Of a stretch of 38,450 nucleotides of DNA, positions 1 through 24,111 are shown one piece after another. The stretch's first letter is position 1, and each line of letters begins with the position of its first letter. Origin of the DNA: Lentisalinibacter sp964427415 (GTDB lineage Bacteria > Pseudomonadota > Gammaproteobacteria > Steroidobacterales > Woeseiaceae). The notes under the pieces were generated by a model that did not search any database, was not told the origin of the DNA, and was given only the letters and a program-made list of their open reading frames with translations. Location: assembly GCA_964427415.1 (NCBI GenBank), contig CAYRUH010000033.1, forward strand, positions 1 through 38,450, in the 5' to 3' direction. Position numbers and translations under genes: made by a program.

Positions 1-2894
<2,894 letters not shown>

Positions 2895-2940
2895 CGTCAG
2901 TGGCGGGCGGTCCCTTCGCTTTTCACGGCCCGTCCGCTGC

Positions 2941-2970
2941 TTGACACCCGTTGCCGGGAGTCCATAGAAT
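2941..2970 (+). promoter_or_regulatory. Sigma-70-type promoter for the str operon (copy 1)
   Basis: A perfect -35 hexamer TTGACA (2941-2946) and a -10 TAGAAT (2965-2970) are separated by 18 bp, 47 bp after the rpoC stop. Transcription would start near 2977 and leave a leader of about 190 nt before rpsL. This suggests that rpsL-rpsG-fusA-tuf is transcribed from its own promoter as well as by read-through from rpoBC. Called by eye, not tested. Confidence 0.75.
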
Positions 2971-3169
2971 GCCCGGCTACGCGTTGAGGCCGGCCACTGC
3001 CGGCTTTACAGGATTCCGGCGCCGGATGCCAGGGCAGGCGTCATGGTTCCACGGCACGTCTGGCGGGCCGCTTAAAACGGCACGGCAGGCGGCTTTTGCG
3101 TGTGAGTCTTGCAAGCACCGCGCAAGCCCGTTCGGATCTGGATTTTTTCAAGACACAAATGGAAGGCCC
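2971..3169 (+). promoter_or_regulatory. Structured 5' leader of rpsL (copy 1)
   Basis: About 190 nt lie between the predicted start site and rpsL. Visible structures are a GCCGGC-CACT-GCCGGC hairpin at 2989-3004 followed by TTTA, a 12-bp palindrome TCCGGCGCCGGA at 3015-3026, and a weak GCCGC/GCGGC stem (3067-3093) followed by TTTT that resembles an attenuator. The rpsL Shine-Dalgarno GGAAGG lies at 3161-3166. No known leader family is recognised. Confidence 0.45.
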
Positions 3170-3544
3170 ATGGCCACGACAAATCAGCTAGTCAGGAGCC
3201 CCCGCAAGTCGCGGCGGGAGAAGAGTGCGGTGCCGGCGCTGGAGGGCAGCCCCCAGAAGCGAGGCGTGTGCACCCGCGTGTACACCACGACGCCGAAAAA
3301 GCCGAACTCGGCCATGCGCAAGGTCGCGCGTGTGCGGCTGACGAATGGCTACGAAGTGACCAGCTACATCGGCGGCGAGGGCCACAACCTGCAGGAGCAC
3401 TCGGTGGTGCTGATCCGCGGCGGCCGCGTGAAAGACCTGCCAGGCGTGCGCTACCACACCGTGCGCGGCACGCTGGACTGCGCTGGTGTCAATGATCGTC
3501 GGCAGGGCCGTTCGAAGTACGGCGCGAAGCGGCCGAAGTCCTGA
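3170..3544 (+). CDS. rpsL: 30S ribosomal protein S12 (copy 1)
   Basis: S12 lies at the decoding centre of the small subunit and influences accuracy. The 124-residue product starts MATTNQLVRSPRK and carries the universal TTTPKKPNSA loop and GGRVKDLPGVRYH loop. The lysines whose change gives streptomycin resistance (K43 and K88 counting Met) and the aspartate often methylthiolated (D89) are wild type. I chose the ATG at 3170 because the frame open from 2951 adds 73 residues absent from the family, and GGAAGG precedes 3170. First gene of the str operon, 275 bp after rpoC and 52 bp before rpsG. Confidence 0.97.
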   Translation: MATTNQLVRSPRKSRREKSAVPALEGSPQKRGVCTRVYTTTPKKPNSAMRKVARVRLTNGYEVTSYIGGEGHNLQEHSVVLIRGGRVKDLPGVRYHTVRGTLDCAGVNDRRQGRSKYGAKRPKS

Positions 3545-3547
3545 CCC

Positions 3548-3566
3548 ATATATCGAAACGATATAT
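3548..3566 (+). promoter_or_regulatory. AT-rich hairpin in the rpsL-rpsG spacer (copy 1)
   Basis: A perfect inverted repeat, ATATATCG and CGATATAT with an AAA loop, lies 4 nt after the rpsL stop. The 8-bp stem is strikingly AT-rich for this GC-rich region. In E. coli the same intercistronic space holds the S7 translational operator, so a regulatory role is plausible by position; the fold itself differs from what I know of that operator. Confidence 0.5.
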
Positions 3567-3596
3567 ATCAACAGAAATCGCTGATCGAGATCGAAC

Positions 3597-4076
3597 ATGT
3601 CCAGACGTAGCCAGGCACCCAAGCGCGAGATTCTCCCCGATCCAAAGTACGGGAGCGATTTACTCGCCAAATTCATGAATATGGTGATGGTCGACGGCAA
3701 GAAGTCCGTCGCCGAGCGCATCCTCTATGGCGCACTGGACCGCATCACCGAGCGCAGCGGTCAGGCCGGCGGCGGATCTCTGGAAGTGCTGGAGACGGCA
3801 CTCGAAAACGTGAAGCCCGTCGTCGAGGTGAAGTCCCGGCGCGTTGGCGGCGCCACTTACCAGGTGCCCGTCGAGGTCCGGCCCCAGCGCCGTCAGACGC
3901 TGGCCATGCGCTGGGTTATCGAGGCTGCGCACAAGCGCAGCGAGAAATCCATGGCACATCGCCTGGCTCACGAGTTGATGGACGCTGCGGAAAGCCGCGG
4001 CGCCGCTGTCAAGAAGAAGGAAGACACGCACCGGATGGCGGAGGCCAACAAGGCCTTCTCGCATTACCGCTGGTGA
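3597..4076 (+). CDS. rpsG: 30S ribosomal protein S7 (copy 1)
   Basis: S7 nucleates assembly of the 16S rRNA 3' major domain (the head) and contacts tRNA at the E site. The 159-residue product opens MSRRSQAPKREILPDPKYG, followed by the conserved FMNMVMVDGKKS segment, and the middle contains VEVRPQRRQTLAMRW, typical of bacterial S7. E. coli S7 is 156-179 residues depending on strain. No good Shine-Dalgarno is visible before the ATG (only GAGA about 8 nt upstream), which fits translational coupling to rpsL. In E. coli, S7 represses its own part of this operon. Confidence 0.97.
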   Translation: MSRRSQAPKREILPDPKYGSDLLAKFMNMVMVDGKKSVAERILYGALDRITERSGQAGGGSLEVLETALENVKPVVEVKSRRVGGATYQVPVEVRPQRRQTLAMRWVIEAAHKRSEKSMAHRLAHELMDAAESRGAAVKKKEDTHRMAEANKAFSHYRW

Positions 4077-4125
4077 TCGGCCCCTGGCGGCACTGAGTCG
4101 ACTCCTTTTCTTCGAGGAATTTCCC

Positions 4126-6219
<2,094 letters not shown>

Positions 6220-6266
6220 GCGCAGTCCTGATTTTTGTTTTGAGCCCGACTGAAAGGTAGGCAGAG

Positions 6267-7457
<1,191 letters not shown>

Positions 7458-7474
7458 TCAATGCAATAACCAAT

Positions 7475-7500
7475 GTAGGAGGGGCTTTAGCCCCGATTCA
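7475..7500 (+). repeat. REP-like extragenic palindrome after tuf (copy 1)
   Basis: A GTAGGAG head is followed by the palindrome GGGGC-TTTA-GCCCC and a GATTCA tail. The GTAG head plus GC-rich palindrome is the form of the REP elements of Pseudomonas and Stenotrophomonas that are linked to RAYT transposases. Two related elements lie after rplQ (38207-38255). It ends exactly where the 7.5-kb repeat ends. No U-run follows, so it is a poor intrinsic terminator but could stabilise the mRNA 3' end. Confidence 0.7.
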
Positions 7501-7535
7501 TTGCAAACGGAGTTTGACAGCCGGACAGATATTGC

Positions 7536-7611
<76 letters not shown>

Positions 7612-7635
7612 CTCGGTCCGGGTCGACGTGCAAGC

Positions 7636-8016
7636 ATGAACGCAAAGACTGAAACACCGGAACCCGGCGCGCTGGATACGGTCAAGCTGATTATCGCCGC
7701 TGCAATCCTGGTGGCGGGCATCTTCGGCTACTACTGGTATTCGGAGCTCGCCTTGCCGCTGCGTGTGCTCATGGTGCTGGCCGCCACCGGTGTCGGTATC
7801 GGCGTGGGCATGACCAGCGCCCAGGGTCAGGGGCTCTGGCGGTTTATCCAGGGCTCGCGCATCGAGATTCGCAAGGTGGTGTGGCCGACCAAGCAGGAGA
7901 CCACCCAGACGACGATTGCGGTGTTCGTGTTCACTCTGATCCTCGGCCTGTTCTTCTGGGGGCTGGATTCTGTCCTGCTCCTGATCACCCGCTACCTGAC
8001 CGGGCATGCCGGCTAG
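7636..8016 (+). CDS. secE: Preprotein translocase subunit SecE
   Basis: SecE clamps SecY in the inner-membrane SecYEG channel. The 126-residue product (E. coli 127) has three predicted membrane segments, at about residues 15-35, 40-60 and 90-120, and the conserved amphipathic hinge EIRKVVWPTKQETTQTT before the last one. The ATG at 7636 gives the family length; the frame is open further upstream only through tRNA-Trp sequence. No strong Shine-Dalgarno is seen. It is followed 32 nt later by nusG, the nearly universal secE-nusG pair. Confidence 0.96.
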   Translation: MNAKTETPEPGALDTVKLIIAAAILVAGIFGYYWYSELALPLRVLMVLAATGVGIGVGMTSAQGQGLWRFIQGSRIEIRKVVWPTKQETTQTTIAVFVFTLILGLFFWGLDSVLLLITRYLTGHAG

Positions 8017-8048
8017 GCGGCCGGGCCGTCCACTGCAGGGGTAAAGCA

Positions 8049-8582
8049 TTGGCCAAGCGTTGGTACATCGTTCACGCGTACTCGAATTTTGAGCACAAGG
8101 TGAAGTCGTCCCTCGAGGAACGCATCAAGCTCGCCGGTCTGGAAGACAGATTCGGCGAGATCCTGGTGCCCACCGAGGAGGTGGTCGAGATGCGCGAAGG
8201 CCAGAAACGGCGCAGCGAGCGCAAGTTCTTCCCCGGCTACGTGCTGGTGAACATGGAGATGGACGACGACACCTGGCACCTGGTCAAGGACGTTCCGAAG
8301 GTGCTCGGCTTCATCGGCGGTGCGAGCGACCGGCCTGCGCCGATCAGCGACAAGGAAGCCGAAGCCATCCTCCAGCGCGTGAAGGAGGGCGTCGACAAGC
8401 CGCGGCCGAAGGTGTTGTTCGAGCCCGGCGAGGTCGTGCGTGTCACCGACGGGCCGTTCAACGACTTCAACGGCGTGGTCGAGCACGTCAACTACGACAA
8501 GAGCCGGTTGCGCGTAGCGGTCCAGATCCTGGGCCGTTCCACGCCGGTGGAACTGGACTTCGGGCAGGTCGAGAAGGCCTGA
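8049..8582 (+). CDS. nusG: Transcription termination/antitermination factor NusG
   Basis: NusG binds the RNA polymerase clamp through its N-terminal domain and Rho or S10 through its C-terminal KOW domain, coupling transcription to translation and termination. The protein begins AKRWYIVHAYSNFEHKV after the initiator and ends with a KOW domain containing GPFNDFNGVVEHVNYDKSR. At 177 residues it is close to E. coli (181). The start is TTG at 8049: no ATG or GTG fits the family N-terminus, and AGGGG at 8037-8041 is seven nt upstream. The TTG start is unusual for so highly conserved a gene. Confidence 0.95.
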   Translation: MAKRWYIVHAYSNFEHKVKSSLEERIKLAGLEDRFGEILVPTEEVVEMREGQKRRSERKFFPGYVLVNMEMDDDTWHLVKDVPKVLGFIGGASDRPAPISDKEAEAILQRVKEGVDKPRPKVLFEPGEVVRVTDGPFNDFNGVVEHVNYDKSRLRVAVQILGRSTPVELDFGQVEKA

Positions 8583-8596
8583 TCCGTGATTGTGAC

Positions 8597-8612
8597 GGCC
8601 GCCCCGGCGGCC
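8597..8612 (+). other. GC hairpin in the nusG-rplK spacer
   Basis: GGCCGCC and GGCGGCC flank a two-base CC centre, 15 nt after the nusG stop in an 86-bp spacer. No T-run follows, so it is not a classical terminator; it may be a processing or attenuation structure separating secE-nusG from rplKAJL. Confidence 0.4.
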
Positions 8613-8668
8613 GGCCGAGACCGACGACGGGGAGCCGCGAGGCGTTCGCACCCGTGAGGAAGATCTAG

Positions 8669-9100
8669 ATGGCAAAGAAAGTAACAGGCTACATCAAGCT
8701 CCAGGTGCCTGCAGGTCAGGCCAATCCCAGTCCGCCCGTCGGCCCTGCGCTGGGTCAGCACGGTGTGAACATCATGGAATTCTGCAAGGCGTTCAACGCC
8801 GAGACGCAGAACATCGAACAGGGGTTGCCGGTGCCGGTGGTGATCACGGTCTACAGCGACCGCAGTTTCACCTTCATCACCAAGACGCCGCCGGCGGCGG
8901 TGCTGCTGCGCAAGGCCGCCGGTGTCCCGAAGGGCTCCGGCACGCCGAACACCGAGAAGGTGGGCAGAGTCACCCGGGCACAGCTCGAGGAGATTGCCAA
9001 CACCAAGACCCCGGACCTGACGGCTGCCGATCTGGACGCTGCGGTGCGGACCATCGCCGGCACGGCCCGCAGCATGGGCCTTGAAGTCGAGGGGGTCTGA
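8669..9100 (+). CDS. rplK: 50S ribosomal protein L11
   Basis: L11 forms the GTPase-associated centre with 23S rRNA and the L10-L12 stalk and is needed for RelA activation. The 143-residue product (E. coli 142) has an N-terminal domain with PAGQANPSPPVGPALGQHGVNIMEFCKAFN, including the proline-rich linker helix where thiostrepton acts, and a C-terminal rRNA-binding domain ending GTARSMGLEVEGV. GAGGA at 8656-8660 precedes the ATG by 8 nt. rplA follows after 2 nt, so the pair is likely coupled; in E. coli L1 represses both. Confidence 0.98.
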   Translation: MAKKVTGYIKLQVPAGQANPSPPVGPALGQHGVNIMEFCKAFNAETQNIEQGLPVPVVITVYSDRSFTFITKTPPAAVLLRKAAGVPKGSGTPNTEKVGRVTRAQLEEIANTKTPDLTAADLDAAVRTIAGTARSMGLEVEGV

Positions 9101-9102
9101 TC

Positions 9103-9798
9103 ATGGCGAAGATGAGCAAGAGAAAGGTTGCCATCCGGGAGAAGCTGGAGCCGGGCAAGGCCTATCCGCTGGACGAGGCGCTGGGTCTTCTGAAGGATCT
9201 GGCCAATGCAAAGTTCTCCGAAAGCATCGACGTGGCCGTGAATCTGGGCGTGGACCCGCGCAAGTCGGACCAGGTGGTCCGCGGCTCGACGGTACTGCCG
9301 AACGGAACCGGCAAGACGGTGCGCGTGGCGGTGTTCGCCCAGGGCGACAACGCCGAGAAGGCGAAAGCGGCCGGCGCGGATATCGTCGGGTTCGAGGATC
9401 TCGCCGAGTCCATCAAGGGCGGCGAGATGAATTTCGACGTCGTCATCGCCACGCCGGACGCCATGCGGGTGGTCGGCCAGCTGGGCCAGATACTGGGCCC
9501 CCGCGGCCTGATGCCGAACCCGAAGGTCGGCACGGTCACCGCGGACGTGGAGACGGCGGTGCATAATGCGAAGGCCGGCCAGGTGCGCTACCGCACCGAC
9601 AAGTCGGGCATCATCCACTGTCCAATCGGCAAGGCGGAGTTCGAGGTACCGGCGTTGCGCGAGAATCTGAACGCGCTGCTCGCGGACCTGAGGAAAGCAA
9701 AGCCGGCTGCATCGAAGGGTGCCTTTCTGAAGAAACTCACGGTTTCCTCGACGATGGGCCCGGGTATCGCAGTCGATCAGTCCTCCCTGGAGGCCTGA
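9103..9798 (+). CDS. rplA: 50S ribosomal protein L1
   Basis: L1 builds the mobile L1 stalk that moves deacylated tRNA out of the E site, and in E. coli represses rplK-rplA translation. The product has 231 residues (E. coli 234). The signature segment GQILGPRGLMPNPKVGTVT lies near residues 126-146, followed by the RNA-binding region AGQVRYRTDKSGIIHCPIGK. The ATG is 2 nt after the rplK stop, with the G-rich end of rplK as Shine-Dalgarno. A 240-bp leader separates it from rplJ. Confidence 0.98.
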   Translation: MAKMSKRKVAIREKLEPGKAYPLDEALGLLKDLANAKFSESIDVAVNLGVDPRKSDQVVRGSTVLPNGTGKTVRVAVFAQGDNAEKAKAAGADIVGFEDLAESIKGGEMNFDVVIATPDAMRVVGQLGQILGPRGLMPNPKVGTVTADVETAVHNAKAGQVRYRTDKSGIIHCPIGKAEFEVPALRENLNALLADLRKAKPAASKGAFLKKLTVSSTMGPGIAVDQSSLEA

Positions 9799-10038
9799 TA
9801 GAGAGATGTCGCGGCCCGCTTGCGGGTCGCAGCATGCCGGGCTTAATGGCCCGGCGGATCGTCGAAGACCGCAGGTGTCCCTGCCCACGGGCCGGGGCTT
9901 AATCACCGAAAGCCTGCGCAGATGGTGAACCCTGAGTCAGTGAGGCTGCGTGCTGCTGGCGACGGTCACCGTTTCGACAAAACGGGTGGACGGACAGGGA
10001 ATGCCGTCCGAGTCAGACCGACAGCCAGGAGGAACTCT
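9799..10038 (+). promoter_or_regulatory. L10-type leader upstream of rplJ
   Basis: The conserved core at about 9868-9929 has the blocks CCGCAGGTG, CTTAATC and CCTGCGCAGATGGTG, which I recognise from the gammaproteobacterial L10 leader, the mRNA site where the L10-L12 complex represses rplJL translation. Before it stand two hairpins: GCGGCCCGC/GCGGGTCGC at 9811-9830 and GCCGGGC/GCCCGGC with a TTAATG loop at 9836-9855. They may be processing sites between the L11-L1 and L10 transcripts. No clear -35/-10 pair was seen. Confidence 0.75.
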
Positions 10039-10560
10039 ATGGCACTGAGACTGGAAGAGAAGAAAGCAGTCGTTGCCGAGGTGAATGCTGTCGCGGGCGA
10101 GGCGATCTCCGCCGTGGCGGCGGAGTATCGGGGTCTGTCCGTCAGTGAGATGACGGCGCTCAGGACCGAGGCGCGGAACGCCGGGGTGTATCTGCGTGTG
10201 GTCAAGAACACGCTGGCACGCCGGGCGATCTCCGGTACCGGCTTCGAGTGCATGACGGAGACCCTGAAAGGGCCAATCCTGCTCGCATTCTCTACGGAGG
10301 ATCCGGGTGGCGCAGCGCGGGTGATAAAGGACTTCGCCAAGGAGCACGAGGCACTGAAAGCCGTGTCTCTGTCCACCGGCGGGGAACTTTACCCGGGTGC
10401 GGAACTCGACCGGCTCGCGAGCCTGCCCACGATGGATGAGGCCCGCGCATTGCTGCTCGGCGTGCTGCAGGCACCGGCCTCGAAGCTCGTGCGCACGCTG
10501 GCGGAACCGTCCGCCATGCTGGCACGTACACTCGGCGCCCACAGCCGGCAGGCTGCATGA
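10039..10560 (+). CDS. rplJ: 50S ribosomal protein L10
   Basis: L10 anchors the L12 dimers to 23S rRNA at the base of the stalk, and with L12 represses its own mRNA. The 173-residue product (E. coli 165) starts MALRLEEKKAVVAEV and contains the rRNA-binding EMTALRTEARNAGVYLRVVKN region; the C-terminal helix (about 145-173) is where L12 dimers bind. I chose the ATG at 10039 because a perfect AGGAGG at 10027-10032 lies 6 nt upstream; the frame opens at 9922, but that stretch is the L10 leader. rplL follows after 56 nt. Confidence 0.97.
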   Translation: MALRLEEKKAVVAEVNAVAGEAISAVAAEYRGLSVSEMTALRTEARNAGVYLRVVKNTLARRAISGTGFECMTETLKGPILLAFSTEDPGGAARVIKDFAKEHEALKAVSLSTGGELYPGAELDRLASLPTMDEARALLLGVLQAPASKLVRTLAEPSAMLARTLGAHSRQAA

Positions 10561-10616
10561 GCCTTTGCAACCAATTGATCAGTTACTGATTCAGGAAACT
10601 AGAGAGGAATTCGAAA

Positions 10617-10997
10617 ATGGCAATGTCCAATGAAGAGCTGCTTAAGGAACTGAGCGCGAAGCCCATCATGGAAGTGGTGGACCTGGTGAAGATGCTGGAA
10701 GAGGAGTGGGGCGTCTCCGCGGCCGCTCCGGTGGCGGTCGCCGCGGGTCCGGCAGCCGGCGGCGAAGCCGCGGCCGCCGAAGAGAAGACCGAATTCGACG
10801 TCCACATGACCAGCTTCGGCAGCAACAAGGTGTCCGTCATCAAGGCGGTCCGCGCCATCACCGGCCTCGGCCTGAAGGAAGCCAAGGACATGGTGGAGGG
10901 TGCTCCCACCACCGTGAAGGAAGGCGCTACCAAGGAAGATGCCGAGGCGATCAAGAAGCAGCTGGAAGAGGCCGGCGCGAGCGTCGAGCTCAAGTAA
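10617..10997 (+). CDS. rplL: 50S ribosomal protein L7/L12
   Basis: L12 forms the dimers of the ribosomal stalk that recruit and activate translational GTPases. The 126-residue product has an N-terminal dimerisation domain (about 1-33), a flexible Ala/Gly-rich hinge (about 38-55), and a C-terminal factor-binding domain with KTEFDV, VIKAVRAITGLGLKEAKDMVE and a final ASVELK. The ATG at 10617 is preferred over the in-frame ATG at 10623 because GAGGA at 10604-10608 is 8 nt from the first. Confidence 0.98.
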   Translation: MAMSNEELLKELSAKPIMEVVDLVKMLEEEWGVSAAAPVAVAAGPAAGGEAAAAEEKTEFDVHMTSFGSNKVSVIKAVRAITGLGLKEAKDMVEGAPTTVKEGATKEDAEAIKKQLEEAGASVELK

Positions 10998-11048
10998 ACG
11001 AGCGAACACTGCTTACAGCGAACGACTTGAGGGTACTCAACTGACCAT

Positions 11049-11108
11049 GCGCGGGCCCGCCCGCGCGACCAGGAGCCGGCAGGTGGCCTCAGTGCCGCCG
11101 GCCGGCTC
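11049..11108 (+). other. Two strong hairpins in the rplL-rpoB spacer
   Basis: The first stem is GCGCGGG/CCCGCGC around CCCG (11049-11066). The second is longer: GAGCCGGC, one mismatch, GGTGGC, loop CTCAGT, GCCGCC, GCCGGCTC (11073-11108), giving 8 plus 6 bp. In E. coli the rplL-rpoB spacer has a partial terminator and an RNase III site that lower rpoBC expression relative to the ribosomal proteins. No T-run follows here, so RNase III processing fits better than intrinsic termination. Confidence 0.6.
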
Positions 11109-11153
11109 TCCTGCGCCCGACAGATTCATATGTCCGTACAGAGGAAATCTCTA

Positions 11154-15233
<4,080 letters not shown>

Positions 15234-15234
15234 T

Positions 15235-19500
<4,266 letters not shown>

Positions 19501-19546
19501 CGTCAGTGGCGGGCGGTCCCTTCGCTTTTCACGGCCCGTCCGCTGC

Positions 19547-19576
19547 TTGACACCCGTTGCCGGGAGTCCATAGAAT
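19547..19576 (+). promoter_or_regulatory. Sigma-70-type promoter for the str operon (copy 2)
   Basis: TTGACA at 19547-19552 and TAGAAT at 19571-19576 with an 18-bp spacer, identical to the copy at 2941. In this context it would drive rpsL-rpsG-fusA-tuf and probably rpsJ. Confidence 0.75.
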
Positions 19577-19775
19577 GCCCGGCTACGCGTTGAGGCCGGC
19601 CACTGCCGGCTTTACAGGATTCCGGCGCCGGATGCCAGGGCAGGCGTCATGGTTCCACGGCACGTCTGGCGGGCCGCTTAAAACGGCACGGCAGGCGGCT
19701 TTTGCGTGTGAGTCTTGCAAGCACCGCGCAAGCCCGTTCGGATCTGGATTTTTTCAAGACACAAATGGAAGGCCC
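19577..19775 (+). promoter_or_regulatory. Structured 5' leader of rpsL (copy 2)
   Basis: Same leader as in copy 1. The GCCGGC hairpin is at 19595-19610, the 12-bp palindrome at 19621-19632 and the weak attenuator-like stem with TTTT at about 19673-19703. GGAAGG lies at 19767-19772 before rpsL. Confidence 0.45.
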
Positions 19776-20150
19776 ATGGCCACGACAAATCAGCTAGTCA
19801 GGAGCCCCCGCAAGTCGCGGCGGGAGAAGAGTGCGGTGCCGGCGCTGGAGGGCAGCCCCCAGAAGCGAGGCGTGTGCACCCGCGTGTACACCACGACGCC
19901 GAAAAAGCCGAACTCGGCCATGCGCAAGGTCGCGCGTGTGCGGCTGACGAATGGCTACGAAGTGACCAGCTACATCGGCGGCGAGGGCCACAACCTGCAG
20001 GAGCACTCGGTGGTGCTGATCCGCGGCGGCCGCGTGAAAGACCTGCCAGGCGTGCGCTACCACACCGTGCGCGGCACGCTGGACTGCGCTGGTGTCAATG
20101 ATCGTCGGCAGGGCCGTTCGAAGTACGGCGCGAAGCGGCCGAAGTCCTGA
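19776..20150 (+). CDS. rpsL: 30S ribosomal protein S12 (copy 2)
   Basis: Identical in sequence to the copy at 3170-3544: 124 residues, decoding-centre protein with the TTTPKKPNSA and GGRVKDLPGVRYH loops and wild-type streptomycin-site lysines. It starts at the ATG after GGAAGG. Here it follows a complete rpoC and heads the block rpsL-rpsG-fusA-tuf-rpsJ, the expected chromosomal arrangement. Confidence 0.98.
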   Translation: MATTNQLVRSPRKSRREKSAVPALEGSPQKRGVCTRVYTTTPKKPNSAMRKVARVRLTNGYEVTSYIGGEGHNLQEHSVVLIRGGRVKDLPGVRYHTVRGTLDCAGVNDRRQGRSKYGAKRPKS

Positions 20151-20153
20151 CCC

Positions 20154-20172
20154 ATATATCGAAACGATATAT
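20154..20172 (+). promoter_or_regulatory. AT-rich hairpin in the rpsL-rpsG spacer (copy 2)
   Basis: Same 8-bp inverted repeat ATATATCG/CGATATAT with AAA loop as at 3548-3566, in the position where E. coli carries the S7 operator. Confidence 0.5.
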
Positions 20173-20202
20173 ATCAACAGAAATCGCTGATCGAGATCGA
20201 AC

Positions 20203-20682
20203 ATGTCCAGACGTAGCCAGGCACCCAAGCGCGAGATTCTCCCCGATCCAAAGTACGGGAGCGATTTACTCGCCAAATTCATGAATATGGTGATGGTCGA
20301 CGGCAAGAAGTCCGTCGCCGAGCGCATCCTCTATGGCGCACTGGACCGCATCACCGAGCGCAGCGGTCAGGCCGGCGGCGGATCTCTGGAAGTGCTGGAG
20401 ACGGCACTCGAAAACGTGAAGCCCGTCGTCGAGGTGAAGTCCCGGCGCGTTGGCGGCGCCACTTACCAGGTGCCCGTCGAGGTCCGGCCCCAGCGCCGTC
20501 AGACGCTGGCCATGCGCTGGGTTATCGAGGCTGCGCACAAGCGCAGCGAGAAATCCATGGCACATCGCCTGGCTCACGAGTTGATGGACGCTGCGGAAAG
20601 CCGCGGCGCCGCTGTCAAGAAGAAGGAAGACACGCACCGGATGGCGGAGGCCAACAAGGCCTTCTCGCATTACCGCTGGTGA
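20203..20682 (+). CDS. rpsG: 30S ribosomal protein S7 (copy 2)
   Basis: Identical to the copy at 3597-4076: 159 residues, head-assembly protein of the small subunit, with FMNMVMVDGKKS and VEVRPQRRQTLAMRW. It has a weak Shine-Dalgarno and probably depends on coupling from rpsL through the 52-nt spacer with the AT-rich hairpin. Confidence 0.98.
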   Translation: MSRRSQAPKREILPDPKYGSDLLAKFMNMVMVDGKKSVAERILYGALDRITERSGQAGGGSLEVLETALENVKPVVEVKSRRVGGATYQVPVEVRPQRRQTLAMRWVIEAAHKRSEKSMAHRLAHELMDAAESRGAAVKKKEDTHRMAEANKAFSHYRW

Positions 20683-20731
20683 TCGGCCCCTGGCGGCACT
20701 GAGTCGACTCCTTTTCTTCGAGGAATTTCCC

Positions 20732-22825
<2,094 letters not shown>

Positions 22826-22872
22826 GCGCAGTCCTGATTTTTGTTTTGAGCCCGACTGAAAGGTAGGCAGAG

Positions 22873-24063
<1,191 letters not shown>

Positions 24064-24080
24064 TCAATGCAATAACCAAT

Positions 24081-24106
24081 GTAGGAGGGGCTTTAGCCCC
24101 GATTCA
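24081..24106 (+). repeat. REP-like palindrome between tuf and rpsJ (copy 2)
   Basis: Same GTAGGAG head, GGGGC-TTTA-GCCCC palindrome and GATTCA tail as at 7475-7500. It fills most of the 48-bp tuf-rpsJ spacer. The AGGAGG inside its head is the only Shine-Dalgarno-like sequence before rpsJ, but it is 23 nt from the rpsJ ATG unless the palindrome folds and shortens the distance. Confidence 0.7.
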
Positions 24107-24111
24107 ACAAC

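Noticed and set aside
2951..3169. N-terminal extension of S12 by 73 residues
   Set aside because: The extension has no similarity to S12, overlaps the promoter -10 and leader, and a good Shine-Dalgarno precedes the family start at 3170.
7475..7500. The tuf REP palindrome as an intrinsic terminator
   Set aside because: The stem is only about 5 bp and no T-run follows; it is better explained as a REP element.
7514..7519. TTGACA upstream of tRNA-Trp as a -35 box
   Set aside because: A 16-18 bp spacer would put the -10 inside the mature tRNA, and no TATAAT-like hexamer is found there; read-through from tuf is more likely.
7501..7535. Insertion sequence or attachment site causing the duplication
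   Set aside because: No transposase, integrase, terminal inverted repeats or target duplications were seen; the join is explained by tuf homology alone.
9922..10038. N-terminal extension of L10
   Set aside because: This stretch is the L10 leader; AGGAGG and the family start MALRLEEKK fix the start at 10039.
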